Positions 15,863-24,442 of a DNA stretch of 42,790 nucleotides are shown here, piece after piece (position 1 is the first letter of the stretch; each line of letters starts with the position of its first letter). The position numbers and the translations under genes were made by a program. The stretch lies in the NCBI GenBank assembly GCA_025453675.1, contig JALOPW010000014.1, positions 1 through 42,790 on the forward strand, in the 5' to 3' direction. Under the pieces are notes generated by a model, which was given only the letters and a program-made list of their open reading frames with translations, searched no databases and had not been told where the DNA came from. The stretch comes from Methanolinea sp. Lineage in GTDB: Archaea; Halobacteriota; Methanomicrobia; Methanomicrobiales; Methanospirillaceae.

Positions 15863-17512
15863 ATGGTGACCGAGAGCATCCGCCGATACCAGGAAATTGT
15901 CAGAATTCTCTCAAAATATGGATTTGGTGCTTTCTTTTTGGAGGACATCTCCCCTGGACTCGCAAAGATGGACCTCCAGAAGCGTCTTCATCCCGAGCTT
16001 GAAGGGTATACAAAGTACGAACTGATGCGGTTTGCCATCGAGGAGCTTGGTCCTGCGTTTGTCAAATTCGGACAGATCCTGAGTACAAGAAGAGAAATGA
16101 TCCCGCCTGAGGTGTACGAGGAACTCATCAAGCTCCAGGACAAGGTTGCACCAGTACCTTACGAGGTCATAGAGCCCACCATTGTGCGCTATTGCGGGCC
16201 GGTGGAGGAGGCATTCCAGTCTTTTGAGCGGATACCCTTCGCTGCCGCGTCGGTATCTCAGGTGCACCGCGCAGTGCTCCACGATGGCACGAAGGTGGCG
16301 GTCAAGGTCCAGAGGCCGGGCATACGACGAAAGATCGAGGTCGACCTCCCAATCATGCGAAGGCTTGCGGAGCGGGTCGAGAAACTCGAACCCGATCTTG
16401 TGGTCTACAATCCCACGGGGCTTGTGGATGAATTTGTGACACAGATCTACAAGGAACTCGATTTTACGCAGGACGGCCAGAATGCCGATACCCTGAACCG
16501 GAACTTCAAGGACAACCCGAAGATCAAAGCTCCAAGGATTTACTGGGAATACTCCGGTTCCGAGGTGCTCACCATGGAGTTCATCGACGGGGTGAGGATC
16601 GACAACATCGAGGCGATTCGGGCGATGGGGGTTGACCCCGCGGCAGTCGCCGAGGCAGGTTTCCAGGCATACCTCCAGCAGATCTTCATTGACGGCTTCT
16701 TCCACTCAGATCCGCATCCTGGGAACATGATGGTGACCCGGGCGGGGGAACTTGTCTTCATCGACTTTGGGATGGTGGGGAGGGTGAGGCCGGAACGTCG
16801 CGACACGTTCATTCAGATCCTCCTCGCGTTCGTCAGTGCAGACGTAGACGTGCTGCTGGAGTCATTCGAGGCGCTCGGGATCAAGATCGAAGAGGAGAAG
16901 AAGGAGCAACTGAAGGACGAACTGTATTCGGTACTCCAGAGTTCGCAGTCTACTGATCTCGAACGGATGGACTTCGGGAGCGCGATGAGTTCGGCTCCCG
17001 ATGTACTGAACAAATACCGTGTGAGGGTTCCGTCGACGCTGATGCAGGTGCTGAAAGTGATCTGGATGATCTTCGATGTGGCGATCCTCCTTGATCCCAA
17101 GTTCAACTTCAATGCCCGGGTCAAACCCTACATGGAAGAGATCATCAGGGACCGGTACACATCAGAGAAGTTGTTGAAGCAGATCCCCCTTGCCATGATG
17201 GATCTCACGAAGGGATTTGTCGCACTGCCAAAGGCCATCAACAACGTGGTGACCAAAGTGAGTAAGGGCCAGTTCCAGTTCGAGATCACCTCCCAGGAGA
17301 TCTCGAATCTGGGGACCTCGATCGATGCTTCGACCGATAAACTGGTCATGGGGGTGATCATCGCGTCGATGGTAATCGGCTCGTCGCTTGTGCTCAATGC
17401 TCCCTTTATCTCCAGTTATACGCCCATATACTGGTTCGCGACCGTGATCTACATCTCGGCGGTCGCGTTCGCGGTCTTCTCCCTGTATACCATCATGAAA
17501 CGGAAGAGATGA
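15863..17512 (+). CDS. UbiB/ABC1 family atypical kinase
   Basis: 549 aa. Family hallmarks in order: FVKFGQILSTRR (KxGQ motif), the Ala-rich loop AAASVSQVHRA, VAVKVQRPG, KELDF, HSDPHPGNMMV and IDFGMVGR. Two hydrophobic helices end the protein (about 490-545), so it is membrane-anchored. UbiB-type proteins support isoprenoid quinone or lipid metabolism and act as ATPases rather than classic kinases. Methanogens of this group lack ubiquinone, so a role in isoprenoid lipid handling is the likelier option (inference). A TATA-like ATTTTATTTAC precedes the ATG. About 185 nt separate it from tRNA-Met, with no gene seen in between. Confidence 0.92.
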   Translation: MVTESIRRYQEIVRILSKYGFGAFFLEDISPGLAKMDLQKRLHPELEGYTKYELMRFAIEELGPAFVKFGQILSTRREMIPPEVYEELIKLQDKVAPVPYEVIEPTIVRYCGPVEEAFQSFERIPFAAASVSQVHRAVLHDGTKVAVKVQRPGIRRKIEVDLPIMRRLAERVEKLEPDLVVYNPTGLVDEFVTQIYKELDFTQDGQNADTLNRNFKDNPKIKAPRIYWEYSGSEVLTMEFIDGVRIDNIEAIRAMGVDPAAVAEAGFQAYLQQIFIDGFFHSDPHPGNMMVTRAGELVFIDFGMVGRVRPERRDTFIQILLAFVSADVDVLLESFEALGIKIEEEKKEQLKDELYSVLQSSQSTDLERMDFGSAMSSAPDVLNKYRVRVPSTLMQVLKVIWMIFDVAILLDPKFNFNARVKPYMEEIIRDRYTSEKLLKQIPLAMMDLTKGFVALPKAINNVVTKVSKGQFQFEITSQEISNLGTSIDASTDKLVMGVIIASMVIGSSLVLNAPFISSYTPIYWFATVIYISAVAFAVFSLYTIMKRKR

Positions 17513-17528
17513 GGGGAGGTGAGGAATC

Positions 17529-17714
17529 CTATCCCCGGGCCACGCTGATGAGGCGGTACCCAAAATACGAGAGGATGACACCGATGAGCAGTGCGATGAT
17601 TCCTGCCAGCTCTTCAACCCAGGGCATGATCTCAGGGATATTGAATATTAGGCTGATACCGGTCAGAATAAACAAAATTCCGACGAAAAGTGCGCCAAGT
17701 CCAAGGTAATCCAT
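17529..17714 (-). CDS. Small two-helix membrane protein
   Basis: 61 aa. Two hydrophobic helices (about 4-24 and 34-54) joined by a short loop with NIPEIMPWVEEL, ending in basic residues. ATG at 17714 has GGAG seven bases upstream; an in-frame GTG two codons earlier is the alternative. The gene ends 16 nt from the convergent UbiB-family gene stop. Small proteins like this are common in archaea, and nothing in the sequence gives a specific function. Confidence 0.65.
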   Translation of the reverse strand: MDYLGLGALFVGILFILTGISLIFNIPEIMPWVEELAGIIALLIGVILSYFGYRLISVARG

Positions 17715-17782
17715 ATCCACGCTCCGTTATGTTCAGCAAAAGTGGTCAATGTGTGTATATCAGTCTTTCTTTATCCCCCCCT

Positions 17783-18175
17783 TCAGAAGTGGATTTTCCT
17801 CTCTTCTGAAAACGGTATATCACATGACATTATCGCAATGCCTACACGGGCGTAGCCTGAGACACGGAGGTCGATTGATCGTTCCAGGACGAACTCCGAC
17901 AACGCTCCGATGGTCTCACTGTTCTGAATGACGACCGGAATATCGAGGGTGCTATGTCCCGGTGGAATCGAATGCCCTCCGTGTTGACCGCGTGCGACGG
18001 TCCGTGCTTTCCCCCCGACGATTCCTATTATGTCAAAGTCGATCTGTTCCACCGGGATCGCGACAGGATTGCCGTTTTCAAGGGTGACCGAGACCAGCAG
18101 GCCGATCTCTGACAAGGAAACATTTGTGACCGAAATATTCTCAATCTCAATCTTTGGTGTTCCGATACCGGCCAT
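17783..18175 (-). CDS. LEA14-like (WHy domain) protein
   Basis: 130 aa. An Ig-like beta-sandwich of the LEA type 2/WHy class: IEIENISVTNVSLSEIGLLVSVTLENGNPVAIPVEQIDFDI is the diagnostic pattern, repeated more weakly in the second half. Such proteins are linked to desiccation and stress tolerance and occur widely in archaea. There is no signal peptide, so it is probably cytosolic. ATG at 18175 follows GGGAGG; TTG at 18181 would add two residues. A 9-bp inverted repeat lies upstream (18232-18276). Confidence 0.8.
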   Translation of the reverse strand: MAGIGTPKIEIENISVTNVSLSEIGLLVSVTLENGNPVAIPVEQIDFDIIGIVGGKARTVARGQHGGHSIPPGHSTLDIPVVIQNSETIGALSEFVLERSIDLRVSGYARVGIAIMSCDIPFSEERKIHF

Positions 18176-18177
18176 AC

Positions 18178-18441
18178 TCAATCCTCCCTTCCTGGAATGT
18201 GAACAGACGCGGAATGCCGGATAGCACCTCCCCTGATATCTGGATTCAGGAAGATGTACGGTGTCATGATATCAGGTTCCTGTTTCCGGATGGTGCTCCT
18301 CATCGGGCCAATCCTCGTACAGTGACACGGGGGATGAAATAAGACGGTCTTGAACCTCTCCATTTCGTTATGGTATCTGACTGCCCTATATCCATATCGC
18401 GTGAGCCACCTGCAAGCTTCCCGGGTCATCTGCACGGTCAC
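18178..18441 (-). other. Doubtful ORF in the gap between LEA14-like gene and cofE
   Basis: 87 codons, rich in Arg, His and Pro, with no recognisable family. It ends three bases before the LEA14-like start, and that gene's ribosome site lies inside it. The 334-nt gap (18176-18509) otherwise shows only the inverted repeat CCTGATATC (18232-18240) and GATATCAGG (18268-18276). I list it so the gap is documented, not as a gene call. Confidence 0.2.
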
Positions 18442-18509
18442 CGTTTGTAGTATTTCCTCATGATTTTCAGGAACGGATTAAAGCATGCAAGTCCACGCAC
18501 GATTCCCTT

Positions 18510-19256
18510 TCAGGAGCATTCCCTCTTCAGCATCGCCCTTGTGAGATCCTCATCGGGGCGGAAATAGAGGTCATCGTGCCCTTTCCAGGTCCCACAGTTC
18601 CGGAAGACAACGGCTGGCACACCGTTATTGCTCTCACCCATCACAAAATTTGCGAATCCCGCGATCTCATCCACCACTGCCTCCTCGGTGATCTTCAGGA
18701 CATGGCCGAAGAGGTCCACATCCCCCCGGAAATCGCGGATCGCGGTCATCCCGCTCCAGCCGACCGCGTGACCGGTCTGGCCCCGCCGGAAGGACCGCCC
18801 GCAGGTGTCGGTGATGATGACTCCTATGGACTTCCCTGTTCTTTTCCGGATGGCATCCCGGACCTCTTTCGCCGCGGCCATAGGATCGGGAGGGAGCAGT
18901 ATGAGCATGCCGTCCTCGATGTTGCTCTGGTCGACCCCGGCACGGACACCAATATGGCCGCATGAGACCTCGGAGAGGACGAAGGGGTACTCGAGCAGGA
19001 CATCGGTGGAGGCATCGAGCACCGCCTGGATGAACCGGGGGTCCTCGCGTGTCCTCTCAGCGATACGGACGGCCCTCTCTGTCGGTGTGATCTCGGAAAG
19101 CCTTCTCGTGTATCCCTCTGCCTTTGAGTAGACTGAAGAGGCGATGCAGAGGATGTCCCCATCGGCAAACGTGGTCCGCTCGCAGATGAGGGCCGGGAGG
19201 TCATCTCCCTGGTGGATGATGGGGAGTCCCCTGACTCCCTCGACGTGGATTTGCAT
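18510..19256 (-). CDS. cofE: Coenzyme F420-0:L-glutamate ligase
   Basis: 248 aa, full length for the archaeal enzyme. CofE adds two glutamates to F420-0 with GTP, making the F420-2 used by methanogens. Seen are the N-terminal GVRGLPIIHQGDDL, LCIASSVYSKAEG, the central TDTCGRSFRRGQTGHAVG and the C-terminal GVPAVVFRNCG. It stands alone, with no other F420 biosynthesis gene nearby, although F420 is used by Fno at the left end of the window. Confidence 0.95.
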   Translation of the reverse strand: MQIHVEGVRGLPIIHQGDDLPALICERTTFADGDILCIASSVYSKAEGYTRRLSEITPTERAVRIAERTREDPRFIQAVLDASTDVLLEYPFVLSEVSCGHIGVRAGVDQSNIEDGMLILLPPDPMAAAKEVRDAIRKRTGKSIGVIITDTCGRSFRRGQTGHAVGWSGMTAIRDFRGDVDLFGHVLKITEEAVVDEIAGFANFVMGESNNGVPAVVFRNCGTWKGHDDLYFRPDEDLTRAMLKRECS

Positions 19257-19425
19257 GGTGGATGCCCATCTCTTTGTATGAAACGTACGGCAGGGGTGGC
19301 ATTGAACCTATTGTTTTTCGCAGGAGATGTGGCCTAGAAATGGATGGGGGTTGGAAGAGGGTTTCAATATTCACTTATCGATAGAGCATGATGTACCTGT
19401 ATTTTTACCAGGATAATGATTTTCA

Positions 19426-19620
19426 CTAAAACTTTTCAGGGAAGCTGATACGGAACCTGGTCCCCAGGCGCCCTTCCACCTGCATCTCTCCTCCTATCTG
19501 CCGGACGGGAGCGGTGACAAGCTGTAAACCGATCGTTGGGGTATTTACGATATCCAGCCCCTGTGGGAGCCCCACGCCGTCATCCCTGGCATCCAGGATG
19601 AACCGATGATCGGTATCAAC
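19426..19620 (-). pseudogene. Histidine-kinase ATPase domain remnant
   Basis: Only the last ~60 residues of a HATPase_c domain are present: ILDARDDGVGLP (G1 box), TIGLQLV (G2 region) and GTRFRISFP near the end. The N-box, dimerisation and sensor parts are missing. Upstream on the same strand (beyond about 19620) the frame runs into sequence that belongs to a different kinase fragment on the plus strand. The remnant is therefore a broken gene joined by a rearrangement. Confidence 0.75.
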
Positions 19621-19628
19621 GGGCAGGG

Positions 19629-19913
19629 GAAAGGGAGAAAGTGGCACTTGAGCAGATCTCCCGGATCCTTGAGGAGATGGCAACCCCGAATGACCAGATC
19701 AGAAATCCCATCCAGGGGATCGTGGGTTATGCAAGCCTCAATGGCGATGCCCGCTCGGAGAAGATTATTGACGTCTGCTTGCGAGTCAATAAGATTGTGG
19801 AAAAGCTTGACAAAGAATACCATGAGTCAAAGAAAGTCAGGTGTTACTTTGAACACCACGAGTGCATCTCCCAACCGTCAATCAGGGAGAAAAAGGTGGT
19901 GCGCCCAAGATAG
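19629..19913 (+). pseudogene. Sensor-kinase dimerisation-region remnant
   Basis: The frame reads ALEQISRILEEMATPNDQIR then NPIQGIVGYAS and KIIDVCLRVNKIVEKLDK, the pattern of the C-terminal signalling helix in Methanomicrobiales PAS sensor proteins. A stop at 19599 in the same frame removes everything upstream, and the only starts are a GTG at 19641 or later codons. A short independent protein of 90 aa is possible, but a leftover of a larger sensor is more likely. An intact receiver gene follows 41 nt on. Confidence 0.65.
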
Positions 19914-19954
19914 AATGCCGTGGCTGAATCAACGGAAAAACATCACGGAAACCC

Positions 19955-20320
19955 ATGGTAACCATTGCTATTGTTGATGACGACCCTTATATCGTTGAGA
20001 TATTTGCCCTCACGTTTGAAAGAGCGGGGTATTCCGTTCTTGCATTCACCAATCCTTTGATTGCGCTGGAGGAACTTCCCCTGCGGGAACCGGCACTTCT
20101 CATACTCGACCTGATGATGACCCCCATCACCGGGTTGCAGTTTTTGGACGATTGGAGGAAAATCAGGCGTGTTCGCAGTATCCCAGTGGTCATCCTCTCT
20201 GCCTGGGACGTATCGCCCGAGGACAGGGAGAAGTATGCGAAGGATATCACGAGGATCATCCGGAAACCGATACTGCCAAAAGTACTCATGGAGATCGTCA
20301 GGGAGCTGTGCGCGGGGTAG
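19955..20320 (+). CDS. Single-domain response regulator
   Basis: 121 aa. A complete CheY-like receiver: acidic pocket VDDDP at 7-11, phospho-acceptor Asp52 in LILDLMM, the Ser of VILSAWD and the Lys of RKPILP. There is no output domain, so it acts by protein contact or phosphorelay. Its original sensor seems to be the decayed kinase just upstream, leaving this receiver either orphaned or served by another kinase (inference). Confidence 0.9.
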   Translation: MVTIAIVDDDPYIVEIFALTFERAGYSVLAFTNPLIALEELPLREPALLILDLMMTPITGLQFLDDWRKIRRVRSIPVVILSAWDVSPEDREKYAKDITRIIRKPILPKVLMEIVRELCAG

Positions 20321-20501
20321 AAGTGATACGGCCGGCTCCCAGTCGCTCTTGCCTATATTCATGTGAGGCATTTCACCTCCTGTAAGAGAATCATAGTCAG
20401 CCATTCCAATTGAAGGGGAATCCGGACCGCATTCACAATAACCAGACGCTCCTGGCGCGCTTCCCCGAAACTGTGGCGTCCCGGAAACGCGGATAGCCTC
20501 A

Positions 20502-20639
20502 ATGAGGAGTACAGGTCAGGATCAGATGTGCCCAGATCTATCCTGCCCATATGCGAATCTCATGGTGGGGGAGGACCCGGAAAGGGCGTATCGCCCGGGA
20601 GAGAATGGGTGCGGTCCATGGTGCTGTTGGATTGTGTGA
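20502..20639 (+). CDS. Tiny Cys-rich protein (candidate)
   Basis: 45 codons from ATG at 20502, or 37 from ATG at 20526. It carries CPDLSCPYA at 10-18 and CGPWCCW at 37-43: five cysteines in paired clusters, which suggests a zinc or disulfide knuckle. GAGGAG sits at 20504-20509, ahead of the second ATG. Small CP..CP...C..WC proteins occur in methanogens, from memory, but I cannot name a family. The surrounding gap (20321-20863) shows no other clear gene apart from the open stretch at 20721-20888. Confidence 0.45.
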   Translation: MRSTGQDQMCPDLSCPYANLMVGEDPERAYRPGENGCGPWCCWIV

Positions 20640-20720
20640 CCCGCCTTCTATCCTACATGTCAAATCGAGGAAATATATGCTCATTTCCATGCATCCTGAA
20701 CCCGCGGGAAGCTGCAATAA

Positions 20721-20888
20721 AATCTGACTTTTTCGACTTCTCTAGAGGAGTATGTGGAAAAGTCCTATATTCCAGTTCAGAGAAAGGAGATTGAGCAACA
20801 TCCCATTACGAAGGAGAGGATCACCGGCTTATTCAACCAGGTGGTGTTCCCCGGAGGACCGGTATGCCAGTCAAGAAAGAGATCATAG
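20721..20888 (+). other. Protein-like open frame without a clear start, upstream of the PhoU-like gene
   Basis: A 55-codon frame reads LEEYVEKSYIPVQRKEIEQH followed by PITKERITGLFNQVVFPGG. Composition is protein-like, but there is no ATG and it overlaps the next gene's start in another frame. It could be the tail of a lost gene, an N-terminal part of the next protein disconnected by a frameshift, or chance. Confidence 0.25.
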
Positions 20889-22807
20889 AAGAGCTCGGCG
20901 AAGAGGGGTTGATACTCCCCGCGCTCGTAAATTCCGCGCTGGCCGCAAATGACCGGATCAAGTACTACTTCACCCTCCTCCAGACGGCCCAGGCGCGGGC
21001 AGAGAACCCCCATGCGGATTTCTCCAGCCTTCGGGTGGAGAGGGAGAGTGCCGGGATCGAGAATCCCCTCTATGACCGGGTGGTAGCTGAATCGGAGGTA
21101 TTGAGAGAGGGGATCTCCCATATCCCCCATGCCTCCCGCATCCTCGAAGAGATAAAAAACAGCCTCATGGAGATGGCGACCCCCCTCCTTTCCCGGGACA
21201 ATGCAGATGCAGTGGCCCTGGAGGAGCGGTTGCGGCTCCTGGAAAAGGGCATTCCCCCCGGTGAGGGTGACATTGTGGAGAAGAAGGTGATCGAGGCGAT
21301 CACTTCTGCTCACCAGGGAGACGGCGATACCATTCACATCCTGGTGATGGACATGCACCGGGCCCTGAACCAGCTGCAGGGAGAACTTGCAAGCGAGAGT
21401 ATTGACGGGGCTATGACCTACCTCCTCTCTGTCGAGGATAAAGACCTGGTCATGGCGTTCATGTCGGGTATCAGGCGCACTGCGCCCCTGAAGTTCGACC
21501 ATCCGGGCCTTGGGACCACCGCGACCAGGAACGGCCAAAAACTCATCCTCCAGAACGATATCGGGATGACTGACGCCCACGTGCTCGTGATCAACGTGGT
21601 GGACCGCTCCGCGACCGTCATCTATACCGATATCCATATGCCGAGGCTGCAGTTTTTCCAGAGCCTCTTTGAAGGCCAGGGGGTCACCTGGGGGGACACG
21701 CTCTCGAAGAAGGGAGCAGCCACGTTTGAAAAGAAGATTTACCACCTCTCCACCGGCACGTATACCGCATCAGGGAAGGATGACCTGGCCCGCTTCCTCG
21801 CATTCACCGGATCACGCCTGGTCTTTTTGATCGACTGGAACCGGGCCAGGAAGAGGCTCCGGAATTTCCTCCTCACCAAGGACGCAGTCGGTGTCCTGAA
21901 ATGGGCGGCAGACAACGACTTCGGGCACATGGGATTCCTCATTCTCGGCGGGGAGAAGATGGTGTACGACGCGCTGGAGATGACCTCCCGTGTCCCCATG
22001 CGCTACGGGGAGCCGCTCCACCAGATCCTGGGCCGTGAGAAGAGTATCGAGTATTTCCAGTGGGTACTCAGGGTCTCGACCACCGGGCTCCTCCAGAACC
22101 AGTCCCGCCTGCTCATCCAGGACGAGATCAAGGCCGAATTGCTGCGCTTCTTCAGATCGGCGCATGAAGGACTGATGGAGATCTGCGAGGAGCACGCGAC
22201 TCTCACCATCAGCGTGGCGACCATTGTCAGGGAGGCACTACAGCATATCCAGACTGGGGAGAACGGGGCATTCATCTCCAGGAGCGCCCAGCGGGCGAAA
22301 AGGTGGGAGAGCGAGGCGGACCTGGCCGTGACCAAGGTGCGCACTCTCTCCAGAAGGATAGAGAACGCCGATTTCTACTCCCAGCTGATCTTCACCGCTG
22401 ACGATGCACTTGACTTCCTGGAAGAGGCATCGTTCTACGTGACCCTGATCCCATCCGTCACCTCCTCGAGAAAAATCAACCAGTCCCTGGTGGAGATGGC
22501 GGAACTCGCGGAGAAGAGCGCACAGGAGTTCCTGAAGGCACTGATCGCCTCCCAGTATGTGTATAAGGGGTACAGCAGGGATGACATGCAGGAGTTTCTC
22601 CAGGCGGTGGACCATGTCCTTTCTCTTGAGCACCAGTCAGACGAGGCCCTGCGATTGGCCCAGAAGACCATCCTCGTAGAGTCCAGGGACTGGAAGGAGA
22701 TGCAGGTCTACGGCGACCTCGCCCGGACTATCGAGGAATCCACGAATTCGCTGATGAAGGCGGTGTTTCTCCTCCGCGACGATATCATGGAGAGGATGAA
22801 CCGCTAG
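20864..22807 (+). CDS. Large PhoU/DUF47-like protein with unknown N-terminal region
   Basis: 647 aa. Residues about 440-640 are all-helical with paired acidic and basic heptads (RWESEADLAVTKVRTLSRRI, LEHQSDEALRLAQKTI), as in PhoU/DUF47 proteins that regulate phosphate uptake. The first ~430 residues are soluble and mixed alpha/beta and match no family I recognise; there is no signal peptide or membrane segment. GGAGG precedes the ATG. It ends ten bases before the PPDK-like gene, and the two are very likely one operon. PhoU and a phosphohistidine protein together suggest phosphate or phosphotransfer control (inference). Confidence 0.75.
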   Translation: MPVKKEIIEELGEEGLILPALVNSALAANDRIKYYFTLLQTAQARAENPHADFSSLRVERESAGIENPLYDRVVAESEVLREGISHIPHASRILEEIKNSLMEMATPLLSRDNADAVALEERLRLLEKGIPPGEGDIVEKKVIEAITSAHQGDGDTIHILVMDMHRALNQLQGELASESIDGAMTYLLSVEDKDLVMAFMSGIRRTAPLKFDHPGLGTTATRNGQKLILQNDIGMTDAHVLVINVVDRSATVIYTDIHMPRLQFFQSLFEGQGVTWGDTLSKKGAATFEKKIYHLSTGTYTASGKDDLARFLAFTGSRLVFLIDWNRARKRLRNFLLTKDAVGVLKWAADNDFGHMGFLILGGEKMVYDALEMTSRVPMRYGEPLHQILGREKSIEYFQWVLRVSTTGLLQNQSRLLIQDEIKAELLRFFRSAHEGLMEICEEHATLTISVATIVREALQHIQTGENGAFISRSAQRAKRWESEADLAVTKVRTLSRRIENADFYSQLIFTADDALDFLEEASFYVTLIPSVTSSRKINQSLVEMAELAEKSAQEFLKALIASQYVYKGYSRDDMQEFLQAVDHVLSLEHQSDEALRLAQKTILVESRDWKEMQVYGDLARTIEESTNSLMKAVFLLRDDIMERMNR

Positions 22808-22817
22808 GAGAATGGTG

Positions 22818-24422
22818 ATGGCAGTAAAAACGTACCCCCGTCTGGTCACTTTCGGTTGCGGCTTCGAGGAGAGTGTCCCGGCCGAAGAGTTCGGCAACAA
22901 GGCCGCACACCTCGCAACCATTGCGTCCCTTGGGGTCAGGGTACCCCCCGGTTTCTGTCTCGGGGTGACCCTCTGCGAGGAGTACTTCGGGTCAGGTGAG
23001 ACGCCGCCTCCCGATCTCCCGGACCTCCTGAAGAATGGGATTGCCCGCCTTGAGAAGGCCACGGGGCTCTCGTTTGGCAGCAGCAGGAGGCCGCTCATCG
23101 TCTCGGTGCGGTCCGGCGCCCCGGTCTCCATGCCCGGGGTGATGGAGACCCTGTTGAACATCGGGCTCTCCCGGGACGCGGTGCGTGGCCTCATCTCCCT
23201 TTCAGGAAATCCGAAATTCGCCTGGGATTCATACCGGAGGCTGATCCAGAACTTCGGGGAGGTGATATGCCACCACCCACCCACCCTTTACAGGACAGCG
23301 CTTCGTGAGGTCATGGAGAGCGAGGAGGTGGAGGATGAGGTGGAGCTGGATGCACACTCTTTCCGTGAACTGGCCAATGAGTATGAAAGGATATTCGCCC
23401 AGAACGGGGGCGGAAAATTCCCCGACAGTGCCAGGGTACAGCTCGGGCAGGCGGCAGAAACAGTCATCCGATCCTGGGAAAGCCCCCGGGCAGAGGCGTT
23501 CCGGCGGCTCAACCTCATCCGGGAGGCCCGGGGTACCGCGGTCACCGTGCAGGTGATGGTCTTTGGAAATATGGGCTCCCGCTCGGGGGCAGGGGTGGCC
23601 TTCACCAGGAATCCATGGCAGGGACACAACCGTATTTTGGTGGATTTCAAGTTTGGAGCACAGGGTGAGGACGTGGTGTCAGGGGATCAATCCGTCAGCA
23701 CCCAGAACGAGTTCCAGGACGCGCTCCCCGAGGCCTTTGCAGAGCTGACGGGTATTGCAAAGACACTGGAATCGTACTACAAGGACATGCAGGACCTTGA
23801 GTTCACCATCCAGAACGGGGAACTCTACATCCTGCAGACCAGGAGCGGGAAGCGTTCCCCCTATGCGGCATTGAAGATCGCCGTGGACCTCTGCCAGGAA
23901 GGGGTGATCTCCCCGTCGGACGTGATCTGGATGCTCCGGGAGGTGGATCTCGATGCCATCTCAATCCAGAGGGTCCGGACCAGGGACCATCCCATCGCGG
24001 TGGGCATTCCTGCATCGGGAGGCGTTGCCGCCGGAGACATCGCACTCTCCAGCGCCCGTGCGGAGGAGATGGAGTCCCTGGGTCGGGAGGTCATCCTGGT
24101 CAGGGAGACCCCTTCCCCTGATGATATCCCCGGCATCAAGGCAGCAAATGCACTCCTCACTGCCAGGGGGGCCAGGACCGCCCATGCTGCGGTGGTCGCC
24201 CGGCAGATGGGAAAAGTCTGCGTGGTCGGATGCGGGAGCCTCGTCATAGACGAGGGCAGGCGGCGATGCCTGGTCGGCGGGCAGGAATTCAGGGAGGGGT
24301 CCAGGATCACCGTCGACGGGAATTCAGGGAACGTGTTCGCGGGGGAAGTGGAACACTCGTCTGAGCAGCCCCGCCAGCTCATTGCCATGGTGAGGGAGTG
24401 GGAGCGCTCCCTGCAGTTGTAA
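22818..24422 (+). CDS. PPDK-like protein lacking the PEP/pyruvate barrel
   Basis: 534 aa. The N-terminal ~370 residues are a pyruvate phosphate dikinase ATP-binding domain (VRSGAPVSMPGVMETLLNIG, SRSGAGVAFTRNPW, QDLEFTIQNGELYILQTR). Residues about 390-510 are the swivelling phosphohistidine domain with TARGARTAHAAVVARQMGK, acceptor His456. Full PPDK (about 870-900 aa) has a C-terminal TIM barrel that makes pyruvate from PEP; here the protein ends after the swivel domain. The phosphoryl acceptor must therefore be another molecule or protein. ATG at 22818 has GGAG at 22807-22810; ATG at 22812 is too close. Confidence 0.85.
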   Translation: MAVKTYPRLVTFGCGFEESVPAEEFGNKAAHLATIASLGVRVPPGFCLGVTLCEEYFGSGETPPPDLPDLLKNGIARLEKATGLSFGSSRRPLIVSVRSGAPVSMPGVMETLLNIGLSRDAVRGLISLSGNPKFAWDSYRRLIQNFGEVICHHPPTLYRTALREVMESEEVEDEVELDAHSFRELANEYERIFAQNGGGKFPDSARVQLGQAAETVIRSWESPRAEAFRRLNLIREARGTAVTVQVMVFGNMGSRSGAGVAFTRNPWQGHNRILVDFKFGAQGEDVVSGDQSVSTQNEFQDALPEAFAELTGIAKTLESYYKDMQDLEFTIQNGELYILQTRSGKRSPYAALKIAVDLCQEGVISPSDVIWMLREVDLDAISIQRVRTRDHPIAVGIPASGGVAAGDIALSSARAEEMESLGREVILVRETPSPDDIPGIKAANALLTARGARTAHAAVVARQMGKVCVVGCGSLVIDEGRRRCLVGGQEFREGSRITVDGNSGNVFAGEVEHSSEQPRQLIAMVREWERSLQL

Positions 24423-24442
24423 ACCCCCATGAAGGATGCAGG

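Noticed and set aside
22818-24422. Complete pyruvate phosphate dikinase or PEP synthase
   Set aside because: The C-terminal PEP/pyruvate barrel is absent; the next ORF is on the other strand and unrelated.
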